From NCBI GenBank assembly GCA_965649825.1, contig OZ287696.1:1984001-2048000 (forward strand): 64,000 nt of DNA. The letters are read 5' to 3'. The DNA comes from Penicillus capitatus (lineage: Eukaryota > Chlorophyta). Shown here one piece after another: positions 1 to 13,698 of this stretch. The notes beneath the pieces were generated by a model that was given only the letters and a program-made list of their open reading frames with translations, was not told the origin of the DNA and searched no databases. How positions within the stretch are numbered: position 1 is the stretch's first letter; every line of letters starts with the position of its first letter. Both the position numbers and the translations under genes were made by a program.

Positions 1-1719
1 TCTCTCCACCGAGTGGAAAAATCGTTCGTCGCCTTGCATGACGACAACGGGAAGGGGCATGGACTCGCTCCACTTACGCCGCGCAGAAAACACGCCGAGC
101 GCTCGGACGCGAGGATGGATGGAGTCCCTAGTGCCATTCCTCGCAGGTAAACAGCGTACAAAGATGCCCCCGCGTCACCGCAGCACAAACTCCGTTTGCG
201 CTCCTTAGCGGGTGGCATGAGATCTTTTAGACGAAAAACCAACGCCTCGAGGCCGATCTATTTCGTCGGTCGGCGAACGCGCCGCCCTTCACGGACATTC
301 AAGATCGCGTTGAGAGACCGAGACACTTGCGAAAGGCCGCGGATTCTTACGCGGATACCAGCAAGAGGTCGACGAGAGCCTTCCTATCTACTCGCATGCG
401 CGCTGCCCCACTGAGGTTCGAAGCGTTAACAGTGTTACACAAACAAGTAACAAACAACACTGTCTGGCTTTGCAAGGGCATCGATTGTGGATCACTGGAA
501 GAGCATAGACACGAAGGAGTCCGTCGACGACTGTCCACGAGGTGAGTGAATGAGATGTCTTTCATCTCCCTATGACTTCTTTGTGGCAGATCTATGAGAG
601 CTGATTCTGTTTTGGTTGCCGGAGATGATCTGGGCGAACAGAGCTAGTGAGTATTGTGTGTCATCTATCGGCTTTGTGTGATCATGTCCTTTAAGCAGAA
701 GTGTCTGTTTTCGTTTTGGAAGCATTTGGATCATTCATTAAGTTATCTATACATTATCTGTTCGTAACTTCTGATCACTTCTGATCCATCGAGGACGGCG
801 ATGGTCTCCTTTAAAGTGTGACAGTCAGTGTTATGTACCTACCATAGACAGTTTACAGCCACCTACCTGTCATGTGAGGATCTGTGTGGAGTATTGAAGA
901 ATCGTGGTTCCAATGTTTTCAGATGTCTCTCGTGGTGAAAGGCTGAACGGCGTCTGTATCGATGGAGAACATGGATAAACTCGCATAGTTTCCAAGATTT
1001 TACAGCGGTCTGGCATTTACAACGACGCGTGGATCACATCTCGTGCATCTGTTGTCGTTTGAAGGACAGGATGACCCTGGGTGTTTCTAAAGAGCGTTGA
1101 AGGAGGATGTTGACACATTGGACATTATTCATGACCTCTGCATTTCTGCAAATGTGCATGAGAGGCATCGTGGCCAAATGCTTACTGTCTGATGCGTGGC
1201 GCTGTGAAAAAAGGTGCAAAACCAGAAAAAATGGGCACTGTATGCAAGATCGCACAACCGCCTGTCAGGTTCTGATTAAGATGAGCTCCATCTCTCACTC
1301 TTCTAAATCCGTTCTCTGTGCGTGATGCTCTGATCACCTCGCGTATCCTATCTCGTATGAGTGTAGGGGCTATCGTGGGAAACGAAGCTGCACTTGACGC
1401 TCGTGCCCATTCTGGAGACTCGCTCGGAGGAGTGGACCCCCGATGTCCGCGCCATTGATGATCTGTCTGCTTCAGTCGGCCGATGAGTGACTCAAACATC
1501 TCCACCCTTACAGTACTAGATTGCCTGTCAGACAGAATATCTCATCTGTGTTTCGACACGCGTTGCGCACTTGGTCTTCAGCGATCGACGTGATTCAGAA
1601 TCGCCTCCCCACATCATTACGCTGTCATTGCATCATCAAAATCTCGCTGTCTTCGTTCACCGTCTGCAAAGATTCGGCGACAAACGTTCGTTCGTCTGGT
1701 AACCTTGGCCAGCAAAGCA
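1..1719. other. No supportable gene
   Basis: Both strands hold only short open frames (about 110 codons or fewer) with no recognisable family pattern and no consistent chain of splice sites. A GTGAG-type donor occurs near 541, so an untranslated exon or the end of a gene lying outside the window is possible. I see no repeat or RNA gene here. Confidence 0.4.
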
Positions 1720-3111
1720 ATGCCGGTCGTGCCGACCGTTCTGCCAACGCAGGAGGCCGTAACCATACCGAGTTGGTAACTGCTCTTTCATTCCGAAGCT
1801 CTGTTTTGGCACTGAGGTCCTCTTCTTTGGCCAGGTGGAGTCGACTACGTTGGTCGAGGACGTCGACTTCGGAAGCGGCCGAATCCGAACGTCAACTGCT
1901 GCAATTCTGCAAGTTCTCTCCGTCCCTCTCCTCCATTACTGATCACTTGATGCATGCGCGTCTGCAGATCGCCTCTGCAAATCTCGAACACCGTCATCGG
2001 AGAGAGCAGCAAGGGCCAAGTGATTCACAGCATCTCAGGAGGCAACCCGGATGCCCAACCCATCGTCTGTCTACAAGGATACGGTGCCGGCGCTGCCATC
2101 TACTACAGGTCTTCTGCCCTTCGGATGACAGATCAGAAAAGGAAGGGGCTGCTGTTGAGCAGGAATATCGATTTTTTGTGTCGACACTTCCGAATGCACT
2201 GCGTGGATTGGCTGGGAACTGGACTATCGGGTGATTCGCGCACTCCTCCTTCTGGGCGTGGCATGACGTTGCGATTCAGGGCGACCGCATTTCGATGCCA
2301 AGACCACACGCGAGACGGAGGATTTCTTCATCGATGGACTGAAGGCGTGGTACGATCGCCAAGGAATGGAGAAAATGATTCTCGTGGGGCACAGTCTGGG
2401 CGGATATCTCGCTGCACTGTACACACAACGTCATCCGGAAGACGTCCAACACCTCATTCTCGTCAGTCCAGCAGCCATGGTAACCTTCCACCTTTTCACT
2501 CCATCTCAGAGAGAAACGGGTTCCAGTCGGGAAAGCCGGAGGACTATCAAATGCCAGCGGCTCTGCAGTCGAAGTGGACATGGCAATCACAAGTCTATCG
2601 AGGGTTCAAGTTTCTGTTCTCCTCTGGCGTCACGCCACAGATGCTCATCCGTTCGATGGGTCCGTGGGGACAGAGTCTGGTGGGAGGCTATGTTCGCAAC
2701 CGCTTTCGAGAGGGTGTCGGAGTCGGATCGGCAGAATCGGTGTCTCTCCAGTCCTACTTCTATCACATCTCGGCGGCGAGACCCAGTGGCGAACACGCTC
2801 TGCGTCACATCTTCCATCCGATTGCCTGGGGAAAGGACCCTCTCGATAAAAGGCTGTCGGATTTGAAGGTGCCTGTCAGCTTCATCTATGGAGAATCGGA
2901 TTGGATGGACCCACGGTCGGCCGTCAAAGTCTGTAAAGCTATCGAAGCGGCACAGGGGCCACCGCAGCACAAGACAGACAGAAGCATTTCCGTGATTCCT
3001 GGCGCAGGACATTTCGTTTTCCTTGATCAGCCAGTACGCCACGCACTTACTAAGTGGAGAACAACGGTCCATGTTGGACGTGGATGTAGGAACTGTTCAA
3101 CGATGAGCTAG
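1720..3111 (+). CDS. ABHD4/ABHD5 (CGI-58)-like alpha/beta hydrolase
   Basis: The family comprises lipid hydrolases, acyltransferases or lipase co-activators acting on lysophospholipids and lipid droplets. Six exons (introns 1776-1834, 1913-1967, 2109-2162, 2231-2279, 2480-2526) give 375 residues and an exact frame. Visible hallmarks are the oxyanion segment GYGAGAAIYY, the family block DWLGTGLSG, the nucleophile elbow GHSLGG, the segment SGEHALRHIF near the lid, the GESDWMDP block before the catalytic acid, and GAGHFVFLDQP with the catalytic His. The serine is present, unlike mammalian ABHD5 where Asn replaces it, so an active ABHD4-like or plant CGI-58-like enzyme is likely. The start is the first ATG that joins in frame to the WSRTST motif. 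The last exon may instead splice at 3054, giving a slightly shorter C-terminus. Confidence 0.88.
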
Positions 3112-3443
3112 GGAAGCTATGTGAAGGATCCCTGTGAAAACATCGTGCTCCGTCGTTGTATCTGTATAGACCATCCATTGTTTGCTGCTAATGTCTATGA
3201 TCCATGGACAATGCGTCTCGAACGCTCAGACATCCCTCCGTCAGCGTCTCCCTTCATCGGGCATCGCCATTTCCTTCAGATCGTCAAAGAGTGCCGGAAG
3301 GACACGTTTCCAATTGCTCCTCTTATATCTCACAATCTGCCATCTCATACTTCGTCTCTCCCGCTCTGTATGCGTCCCCTTCTCGGTGCTCCTTCCTTCG
3401 CAGCTCCCTTCCGATGGCGTGCTCACTTCACGAGAGAGCGTCT

Positions 3444-4260
3444 ATGTGTGACAAGGGGTTGTTCTCGGGAGGCATTCGCACTTTCGGCCTGTCGTTCAAA
3501 GCAGGGAACAGCCGCATCCTGTTTAACGTCAAGGACGACGACGTTCAGGTTTGTTCGTTTGCCCTTCCTACGACAAACATCCGTCTTGTCGATGACGGCC
3601 GCGTCCTTTACCTTCATCGCGTCGCGAACGCCGCTGCGATGCCTGCAACACATCGCCCGCTTTCGACCTGGCCGATGCTTCACCGTCCGAACACGACGCG
3701 ATCAGGCGCTATGGGTGAGACAAGGCATTCGAGGGATCCAGAATTTCGACGGCCACTTTGAGCTCACCGACGAGGCACGAACATTCCTGCAACGCTTCGA
3801 GAAGCACCATCCCACCGTCCCCCTCTGCTCAGGCGCAGACGTCCCTCTACGAAATGCTCAAATCCGAGACCTTCGCCAAACTGGTGTCGTCATTCAGCAA
3901 CGCCACACGAAGAGAGTACCTTTCATACAGGTCGCCAAGGAATGTCAACTGCCAGACGACGTCACATGCGAATTCGCAGAGCTTCTCTTTCAGCCCGTTC
4001 CTTGGAGCCCCAACACCACAAAGGGCATGCCACAGGTCCAACCTCTGACCCGTCTCGCGCATGGTAGACCCCTACATGCACGCGTCAGGAGTTCGAGAGC
4101 TACTTGGACGATCCGGACTACATGATCATCAATGTCCCACCCACCGTCATGTTTAAGGCCAAGGTATCCCAAATCAATCCATACGACCGACTTACCGTGA
4201 TGCCTTCAGATATTCCAACCGTCGCGTCTCTGCGCCATCTACAAGAAAATGACGGTCTGA
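3444..4260 (+). CDS. Uncharacterised 151-residue protein, six exons
   Basis: I do not recognise this protein. Exons 3444-3548, 3706-3774, 3833-3883, 3931-4035, 4089-4163 and 4210-4260 join without a frame break into 151 codons plus stop. The intron at 3775-3832 begins with GC rather than GT. The predicted protein is mixed alpha/beta and soluble, with segments such as NFDGHFELTDEAQTSLYEML, DDVTCEFAELLFQPVPWSP and YLDDPDYMIINVPPTVMFKA. The first intron (157 bases) is long for this window and could hide another small exon, and the start codon could lie further upstream. It ends 127 bases before the cation transporter start on the same strand. Confidence 0.5.
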
Positions 4261-4387
4261 TCAGGCGCCACGGTGTACGGTCGTGTCAATGTTGTCCAAT
4301 GCGCGAAGATGGACACAAACGATTCTATTTCGCCGACCTATTTGTTGCGTTTTTCACGTTTTGCAGGCATCGCGCATAGTGACTCCA

Positions 4388-5567
4388 ATGTCTGACAATC
4401 AAGTCTCCAACGCTGGCGTCTCAACCATGACACCGGCACCATTCGAAATTGACGTCCCCGCCACTCATGACAATACTGCTCGCAACAGCCGTGTCGTTCT
4501 TGCTGTACGCCTGTCAGCCTTAGCAAACATCATCCTCTTTGCGGCAAAGCTCTTTGCTTTCATCGTCTCCGGCTCCCAGTCTGTTCTGGCCTCATTAGCC
4601 GATTCCAGCGTCGACTTGACCTCCCAGCTCGTCGTTTTTGTCTGCGATAGCAGAACGCGAAAAGTCGACCCGAAGTATCCAATCGGCAAGGCACGGCTTG
4701 AAACTGTCGGGGCGCTCATTATTGCGTGCATCATGACCTTCGCGGCGGTGCTCGTCATTCAGAGCGCAGCCGAAGATCTCGCATCTGGCATCGGTTCCGG
4801 TACGTCTCGCTGTCGCCGGTCTCTTGCCAACGGCATGCGTGTGTGGATCCCTGTAGATGACCCGCCGGTACCGAAGATGGACGCCGCAGTGTATGGCATT
4901 TTGGCTTTGGCGATATCCCTGAAAGCCTGTCTCTTTGTTTTTTGTTTTTTACTTCGGTCCCTTTCGGATTCGACGCTCGTTTTGGCACAGGATCACAAGA
5001 ATGATGTCCTGAGCAACGTCGTTGTCGTCGTTGCTGCATCCGTTTCAACCTCCTTTGATCACAAGTGCTTGCTCGGCTGCTGTTAAACGGGACATTGTTC
5101 TTATGGTGATCGCCCTTAGGTACTGGTACGTCGATCCGATTGGCGGCATTTGTATATCTCTCTTCATTATTGTTTGTTGGGTGATCTTGGCCAACAAGCA
5201 GATTGCGAAGATTGTGGGATTGAGCGCTCCGAAAGATTTCCGGGATAAGATTCTCGATCTTGCCAGCCAGCATGACGGCATCCGTGAAGTCGATGCGATC
5301 CGGGCATACCATCTGGGATTGAAATACTTTGTGGAAATCGATGTCGTCATGCCGGGTTCGATCCCGCTGTTCAACTCCCACGACGCTGCGCTTGAGCTTC
5401 AGAAAAAGGTATGAGATGAGAGGATATGCCCAGGGGTGGAGGATCTGTCCTAATAGAGTGAAGTTGTGTAGGTCGAGAATATGGATGAAGTGGAAAGGGC
5501 ATTTGTCCATGTAGACTACGAAAGGAGAGTGTCTCCAGAACACAAGTTGGACTGGTCGATGTCGTAG
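4388..5567 (+). CDS. Cation diffusion facilitator, Mn-type (plant MTP8-11-like)
   Basis: This is a membrane antiporter of the CDF family exporting a divalent metal, probably Mn2+, from the cytosol into an organelle or out of the cell. Exons 4388-4799, 4857-5070, 5120-5408 and 5472-5567 give 336 residues. TM2 carries LADSSVDLTS and TM5 carries AQDHKNDVLSN, so both metal sites read DxxxD, the signature known for Mn-CDF proteins rather than HxxxD for Zn. The TM6 entry YWYVDPIGG and the cytosolic tail VERAFVHVDYE are typical of the plant Mn subgroup. The 5071-5119 intron is GC-AG. Without it the frame breaks, which at first looked like an assembly error. Substrate is inferred from motif only. Confidence 0.9.
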
Positions 5568-6402
5568 GCTGTCATTTTTTTATTCTGGACAATTTTGGTG
5601 GTGACTTTCTTGGTTGCGTTTCCCATGCAGACCATTTTATGAAGGGATTGGATGTAGCTTGGTTTGTACGACAGACGTCCGTCACATCAAGTGTGCATGT
5701 ATGCCGTCTCTTCTGAACCCACTGATGACACAGATGCCGTGCTCAACAACGTATTCGCTGAAATCTCTCTCTGCCACTAGGTGTATCTTTCTTGGTTTGA
5801 ATTTCTTATAAAATAAAGGTGACGAGACAGAAGTTAGGTATTACGTCTGGAATAGGCATCGAATATTCATGACCTCGATATCTGCTGAAAGATCATTATC
5901 GTATGACATGTAGCGGATGCCATCGTTTCTCAGCTGAGAGCTACACGTGGAAACCGGCTGGATCAGTTGAGAAAGCATCCGTATTGATTGGCTTCTGTAT
6001 CTGGATCGCAGTTGTGGATATAGCTCAGCACTTCTTGACAACATCTGTTCGTCACTTCACAACCTGCCTGCCGGCTGTGTCCTTTGTGATAGGGTGGAGC
6101 TGTGTCATGAGGCAGGTTGGCTGCACACGGAGCAGAGGGTCGACAATATCTGGTCTGTATTCCGATTCATGGAGGCAAGCACGAAGCTCCGATAGAAGAC
6201 ATCCTGTAGATGCATTCTGATGCGTAAAGGCAATGCAAGAATCCAACGACTGTTCTGGGAGACACCAAGATTGACTGAACAAGTGACTTGCTTCTCTGTT
6301 AACCCCAGAGGCATCGCATCGTCTCGTCGATGTGCACGACGCTCGCGAATATCGTCAAGCGATTCCGTCGATTTTAATTGTATTGACATGGCCCCCGATC
6401 GT
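5568..6402. other. No gene seen
   Basis: This is 3-prime flanking sequence between two convergent genes (Mn transporter on plus, PITH protein on minus). An AATAAAG-like polyadenylation candidate occurs near 5812. I found no family pattern or convincing splice chain. Confidence 0.4.
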
Positions 6403-7071
6403 TTAAGATTCCTCAGTTTTCTTGATATTTGCCACATCCATGACCTCCCCCGAATAACCCAAAAGTTTGATCCACTTGATCCGAGTCGTTTCTTCGCCGT
6501 CTTGATTGGATTCAACAAACAGACTCAAGCAATGCACATTCTGAAACTTCACGAATCTATCACCAAAGGGATGTCCATATACAACGGACTCATGCCAGTT
6601 ATTGCTGAACCTGAGTGGAACAGGCTTTCCCTCCTTAATCGTCTCTTCTGTCAGATTAAAGGACTGTGTCCCGTTTGTCTCCGCCGCCTCCGAGAATCCA
6701 ATCGTCGGGCTATTTACGTAGAGCTTGATTCCGAGAGGCCCCGATCCTTCAGACGGTGCCTGGATGATGATCGAGTGAATCTTCACCGCTATGGAACAGA
6801 ACACGTCCCGTTTTGCATCGAAGGCCAAGATAAACGTTGTCTGAAAGGGAAATGGATAAGGAGTTGCTCATCGGTGTCCGATTCCAAGTAAGTTGCATCA
6901 TCTTGCGGCACCTCCTGAGAGAGAAGGACGATTTAGGGAGACACGGTACGGGGCGTTTAGAGAGACATCTTTGAAGACGGCAGCGATCGTGTGTTCCGTT
7001 GATTGGTTCAGACATTCGACACGCGAATGATCGACATAGGCGTACAGACTCGGTGGCGTAGAAACGCTCAT
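6403..7071 (-). CDS. PITH-domain protein (PITHD1 / TXNL1 C-terminal type)
   Basis: The PITH domain binds the 26S proteasome in thioredoxin-like protein 1, and PITHD1 is a stand-alone version. Four exons (7071-6967, 6914-6836, 6788-6611, 6556-6403) give 171 residues in exact frame. Family landmarks in order: LYAYVDHSRVECLNQS, YLESDTDEQLLIHFPF, VKIHSIIIQAPSEG, KPVPLRFVKFQNV and EETTRIKWIKLLG. There is no thioredoxin domain before it, so it is the PITHD1-like form, slightly shorter than the usual ~210 residues. The ATG at 7071 (MSVSTPP) is preferred, since an upstream in-frame ATG would add a tail the family lacks. Role in proteasome regulation is inferred from the family. Confidence 0.9.
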
Positions 7072-8391
7072 GTCGCCGCTAAGCACGCGGCAATTATTTG
7101 GAGCGTTTTGTTTTAATGATTTTGGCAGCCGGGCGATGACGCAGCCCATGACGCCATTGAAGATCGGCCTCTATATCTTCCGGGTTCTGTGATGGCGTTA
7201 GATTTCTCGGAAATGCGTTACAGAAAACGATGGCCGCACGTGGCAATAGCGATGAATGACGTCTGCTGGTGATATCTCGACGGAATACATCGATTCCTGA
7301 CGGTTGAGCACATGAACTGAAGTACAGTGAAGCAGTGCCGCATTCGTCTTTTCAACGTGAACGATGTATTTCCACAAGGCCTTAAGAAGAACGATGCGTA
7401 CAGAAGATCAATGACATCCTATTAATGCGTGTATTTTTGTCACGGACTTCTGTTCTCGAGCAGGAGAATCAAGAACGATAGAGATGTTCTGACTGTTGTC
7501 GGTCACCTGATCACGGCATTCCTCATAGATTGCATCTTCGATTAACTCTCAGGCAGATCTGGAGACATTCCCGTCGAGCTGTGCAGCAGAGCGCCTTCGG
7601 CCAGGTCTGCAACGGGAGAATTATGGGCTTCTACTGTTGCCTCGGTCTTGGCTGATCTCTTAAGCTTTTGTATCCGTGCTCGCGAAGGTTTATTCAGCGG
7701 CAGACGATGAAGTTTTCGCTGTACATGAACTTAGCCGTCGTAAGCAATGCCTCCGGGAACGCATTCAGGCTCCGTTGACATTGCACGCGAGCACATTGAA
7801 TCTCTCTTCTCTATATCGACTTTCGCAAAGGAGGTTATCCTAATGGAAGGAGATGGTGCAGGAGGTGAGAGGTTTGTCGATGACATTATTGACCTTCAAA
7901 AGCGGCTCTCCACACGCCGAAGGAATTGAAATGACGTTCCCGTGTCTTCAGACAGCTGTCATCAGGCAAGACTGAACAGATCGAGGCATCCCATTCCGGC
8001 ACGTGTTCTACTTCCCTTCTTTGACGGTATTCGTATCTAAAGCAGGTTTGTCTGTATGGCCGTAGCATATCCGATAATATTTTCATTTTGGATCTCTCAC
8101 CGACACAGCGCACGGTCGTCATTGTATCTTCTGTTTGTAGGCGACCCCATTCACCGAGAACAGCATCTTTTAGCCGCGGGAAGATCGGCATGGAGGAGTC
8201 ATGACCATGACGGGCGCCTGTCTCGATATCGAATCATCCTCCTTCTCTTCTTCTTCGGTGACTCGGCACCGACGGTATGGACTTGCATACGATGCAGAGA
8301 CGATAAGGCGTCTGCCGTACAAACCGTCTCTAGGTGGCGTTCGACGAAGTGTCGTATCCCACGAGGAGCACATTTTGCATGCGATCGCGTG
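7072..8391. other. No supportable gene; divergent promoter region
   Basis: The stretch separates the starts of the PITH gene (minus) and the carbamoyltransferase gene (plus), so it probably contains two promoters. Short open frames are present but none shows a family pattern. I could not locate a convincing TATA element close to either start. Confidence 0.35.
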
Positions 8392-9635
<1,244 letters not shown>

Positions 9636-9651
9636 GCAGCATCCGTCGGCC

Positions 9652-10392
9652 TCATCCGTCACTATACGCTTCGTCTGCGAAACAAACGCGTTTCGTTGGT
9701 TGGAGAGCGGAGGCCATAGGGGTAGTGGATGTGGCGGAAGGGGAGGATGGCAAAGAAGGCCGGAAAAGGCTTTGCAGAGATTTGCCAGCACGATCGATGA
9801 GACTTCAAAAATGTGTGGCCAAGAAAGGTCGCTCTTTGCAGGCAAGGTGTCTGTCTTGCTGGACGTCCATGACCAGTGCCTGCGATCATTCCTCGTTTTC
9901 GGACGTGTTAAGACGTCGCGGAGTCGGAGACGATGAGAGAGAATGGAAGACTGGGTGGAAGGAGCATCGATCGAATGCTTCGCCGACCGAAGCGACGGGA
10001 GAGAGGTCTCCGTGAAGAGCGTCTTCAGGTCGCTACGAAATCGACAGGCGCCCACGACGAGAGAGACCCGATGCAGGACGTGGCCGAATGACAGATGGTA
10101 GTCTGGCAGAGTTGGCAAACAGAAAAAGACTCGCCGTTGCGAAGCATGAAAAGGACGCCGGTGACGATAAGGAGACCAGACGTAGAGAAAACGTTGTCTG
10201 AAAGGGCACCGTGTATCTTGTGTCTTCTGGGAAACCGTTGGCCGCATCGAAACTGAGGCAGAGATAGCAGGAGTACATAAGCGAGCTGTCACGACCTGTC
10301 AAAGGAACAAAGCCACGTGTGCTGATTCTTTCGACCCCGCGTCGAGTACGAGGCACCTGAAAGAGGCAGCCAATCACGAGTGTCGCTGTCAT
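9652..10392 (-). CDS. Probable uncharacterised gene with RVxF-like C-terminus
   Basis: I cannot assign a family and the exon structure is only partly resolved. The last exon, ending at 9652, reads a Ser/Pro/Thr-rich tail and closes with KRVCFADEAYSDG, which resembles the RVxF motif used by regulatory subunits to dock protein phosphatase 1. The first exon may start at 10392 with MTATLVIGCLFQ followed by a GT donor. A long reverse open frame across this region supports coding on this strand, but part of it is simply antisense to the carbamoyltransferase. If real, its stop lies 16 bases from the convergent stop of that gene, in line with the packing elsewhere. Confidence 0.3.
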
Positions 10393-10442
10393 GTGGTCTT
10401 GGTTGGGCAAGAGGCAGGATATTGGCACGTGCGGACAAATCT

Positions 10443-10456
10443 AGCTGACGTCAGCT
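10443..10456. promoter_or_regulatory. CRE-like 14-bp palindrome
   Basis: AGCTGACGTCAGCT is a perfect palindrome with the bZIP/CREB core TGACGTCA, about 300 bases upstream of the phosphatase ATG at 10757 and just upstream of the possible start of the reverse gene. The same core occurs before the AP2 gene (13691-13698) and between kinase and TOM22 (44478-44485). Its function as a bZIP site is inference. Confidence 0.4.
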
Positions 10457-10756
10457 CGGACAATGTCCATGAAAGGGCCTTACTGAGCGACCAGGGCTTC
10501 TCTTGCCAGGTAGCAGAATATTTGGAGACACCTCCACAACCGCCGACAAACAATCTTCCGTCACGAGCTGCATCATTTGTGTGTGTTTGTGCGTGCAGCC
10601 TTAGCGGCATTCAGCCGAGGTTAAAGAAGGTTCGCACTTGGTCGGTTATAAGTTGTATTCACCTTCCGTGGGACTTTCTTGTTTCTTTCGCTTTTTTGGG
10701 AACGACGCAGACCTTTCAGTTTTTGTTTGAGAGGCAAGTCTGTGGAATAGGGCAAC

Positions 10757-12200
10757 ATGGAACAAAAAACTTCGCTTTCCTTGATATCCGAACTCGATAT
10801 CTCTAATGCGGTGAGCGTCTCGCAGACGCATGCAAGAAATTCGGACCTCGTACCCGACGCGAACTACCTCGGAGCTGCGCAGTCGACGGTTTCAGAAGAC
10901 GTTGGAGCCATTAAACTGCAATTTAGAAGAGTCTATAAAAATTTACGAACGCTGGTTCAGGACCTGCTTACACGCGAGCGCCGTCGGTGAGTTACAAGCC
11001 ATGACGCGACGTCGTCTCTTCACCCAACAAATATTCCTCCCCTATTCAATTTCTGTCGATTTTGTTCACCCATTTGAAGAAAACCATTGTTCGCGATTCT
11101 ATCCCTCTCTTTTGCTATTTCGACGCAGCGCAGTGTGCAGTGTTTTCTATCTTGATGTCTTCTACCAAAACAAAAGCTGGCTGTGGTAAAATGGCCGAGG
11201 CGGGAAATGCCGAGTCTTGCACTTCCCTATCACCGCGTTCACTCGCGTTTTGGTTGTTTCCCCTTTTCTGGTAGAGAGACACAAAATCCAACAGCATTTC
11301 ACATGAAAGAGTGAGCTGGATAGTGATGGTTGTGTTTTGATGTGGCAGGTATGGACCAACTGGTCGACGGAGGCAGACGGAAGTTGATAGTGCGTCGGTA
11401 TTGCGCCAGGGAACAAACACACGACACGCAACTTTTGTAGAACAGAAGGACGACCAGCGGAATGGTCAAAACGACAGTCGAGAGAATTCAAGGAACGGTG
11501 CTGATGATGCCAATAAGACCGCCCTTGATACACTGAGTACAATTTTGAGCAGCAGCTGTACCTACGACGATGGAGACTGGGACCCATTCGTCAACACCAT
11601 GGGCGCGCCCCTTGATGATACAGCTGCCTGTATACGACCAGGATTGTACATCAGTGGCTTCTTCGCCGAACAGAACAGAGCTGACCTTGAGTGCAAGGGT
11701 ATAACTCACATCCTCCAGGTATGGCAAACACAGTGTGTGTGGCTTCGTGCATGACGTGGTGGATGTTGATGTGACAGGTGGGTGAGAATCTGTCTCGATC
11801 GTTCGAGGAGGATTTTGAGTACAAGACATTGGCAATAATGGATACGGATTCCGAAAATGTTCTGATGCATTTCAGAGAGAGCTTACTGTTCTTGGATGAC
11901 TGCATTTCGCATGGTGGTGCTGCTCTCGTTCATTGCTACGCTGGAATTTCCCGTTCTGCAACCATCTGCATTGCGTACTTGATGTGGAACCAGAATCTCT
12001 CACTTGGAGCTGCTTACAGTTTAGTGGAAGGTGCTCGGCGTGTTGCTCAGCCAAATGATGGTTTCAAAGGCCAGTTACAAATCTTTGAAAACTTGGGCTC
12101 TGATCTTGGCAACTTGGATCAATACCTCGCTGCACAAACCCACATGCATCGGTCTCGTACTAGAGAGTTGAGCTCGGACGACTTTGATTCGATATTCTAA
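10757..12200 (+). CDS. Dual-specificity protein phosphatase
   Basis: The protein is a cysteine-dependent phosphatase acting on phospho-Tyr and phospho-Ser/Thr, or an atypical DSP. Exons 10757-10986, 11349-11718 and 11778-12200 give 340 residues. The first ~120 residues are polar and unlike any domain I know. The DSP domain begins near IRPGLYISGF and carries IMDTDSE with the likely general acid, then the P-loop HCYAGISRS (Cys253, Arg259), followed by a typical AYLM helix. Intron 1 (362 bases) is one of the longest in the window. Intron 2 ends GATGTGACAG, a textbook example of the branch-point motif described in the findings. The ATG is the first in the frame that splices correctly into exon 2. 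Confidence 0.9.
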
Positions 12201-12612
12201 TCTAATCCTGTGTTGATTGCTTGCGTTCTGTGATTCATGAGCAGTCGGGTCAGCATGGATGATGGCATAATGTCTGGCATCGATGCTGTTATGGGCTGAC
12301 TGAATGTCAAGGAAGCAATACTCTCATGATCAAACAAGTATGCCAATAGACACCGAGACGTGATTCTTTCCATTGTTCACAGTCACCAAGAAGAGATACC
12401 GGCACAAAGGGCGCACACAATCCTACAACGATTTTTGGTTATCCAGCAATTTTATTGAGCATCCGACGGCATAGGGCAACATGCGACTGGCAAAACGGGT
12501 GTCTTTTATCTCTCTTTCCATTGAGTCTTTGTCGACCCTGTCCGAACCATCGAAACAGATTTCATAGGCGAGATCCTTTAGTCATGTCCATCTATCGAAC
12601 CAGCCGGCCGGC

Positions 12613-12643
12613 CAGTCAGTCAGTCAATCAGTCAGTCAGTTAG
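12613..12643. repeat. (GTCA)n tetranucleotide microsatellite
   Basis: About seven copies of CAGT/GTCA with one substituted unit (caat). It is in the non-coding spacer. Confidence 0.8.
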
Positions 12644-13223
12644 CCATGAATCGAATAATGATCGCAATGAGTTCATTTCTAAGTATGTGGCGGAAGAGTT
12701 GGCGGTGGGAAGAGGGAATTCTGTTGGGATGATTGATAGTTAGGATTGATGAAGTCGTTCTTTGGAGCAAAGCACTTACAACTCTCTGTTTGTTTACTAC
12801 TGTTCTTGATCTGGATGTTATTCCCTTTAACGATCAATGTACACACACAACCACAGCCGATCAGAAATAATGGTGTGTGTGGCCTGGTTTGATTTTCTGT
12901 TTAAGGCGGTGTGTCCATGACTCAGCTCTCAGGTCCTACCTACTATTCCAGTGTGAGAACCCTCTGCTGTCATGTATTTCCTGCCTTCCTGCCTGCCTGC
13001 ACAAACATCGATTGATGTCACCAGTGTTTTATTCTCATCACATTTTCAAGAATTGGGTGGAACGATCTCGAGGGGGCGAGTAGGGAAAGTGGGATCTGTT
13101 AAGTTAACAACAACAACATGCAGCAACATATAGTGTACTACTGCCGCTACACGACGAAATGCATTGCGTTGTTGTGACTTATGTTCTCATGACCTAGGAC
13201 GAGGATAAAAAGAACGCTATTTG

Positions 13224-13259
13224 CGTTGTTGTTGCTGTTGTCGTTGTCGTTGTTGTTGG
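13224..13259. repeat. (GTT/GTC)n imperfect triplet tract
   Basis: Twelve triplets GTT, GCT or GTC in a row in a non-coding spacer. Confidence 0.75.
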
Positions 13260-13690
13260 ACCCCATCAGGCATCTTTTATTTGTTACGTGCATCATCACT
13301 TGCTGTATTTAGGTGTTGGTTGGATAGAGAATCTGACTGTCTCGTCACTGTATATATAAGTGAAGAAGCATCATCGACGGCACTAAGATCACCAGGACCA
13401 CTCTTGCTACACCATCCACCACCGCACTCACCAAATGCGCGTAGAACTGCAAACATTTAAAATCGAACAGCAACAACGACGGTCAATAATCATTTGATGA
13501 TGTGTGCATTCGGCGTTCGGGTGCGGTTGGATGACGGCCGTCGGCGGTCGAGGTCGTCGTGAGCGGCAGCAGTGTCACATCGAGAAAAGCGTACAGGTGT
13601 GCGTTCGCTTCTCATCGTTTGTACGGCATGACTCAACGCGTCATCTTGCTCGTTTTGAATCCGTAATAATCCTTCAACCCTTTTTGTCGT

Positions 13691-13698
13691 TGACGTCA
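13691..13698. promoter_or_regulatory. CRE-like TGACGTCA
   Basis: Consensus bZIP core 285 bases upstream of the AP2-gene ATG; same core as at 10446 and 44478. Regulatory role inferred. Confidence 0.3.

Noticed and set aside
5040-5125. Apparent frameshift between TM5 and TM6 of the cation transporter
   Set aside because: Removing a 49-base GC-AG intron (5071-5119) gives a continuous 336-residue protein.
13351-13360. TATATATAAG as promoter of the AP2 gene
   Set aside because: It is more than 600 bases from the ATG with no sign of an intervening leader exon.
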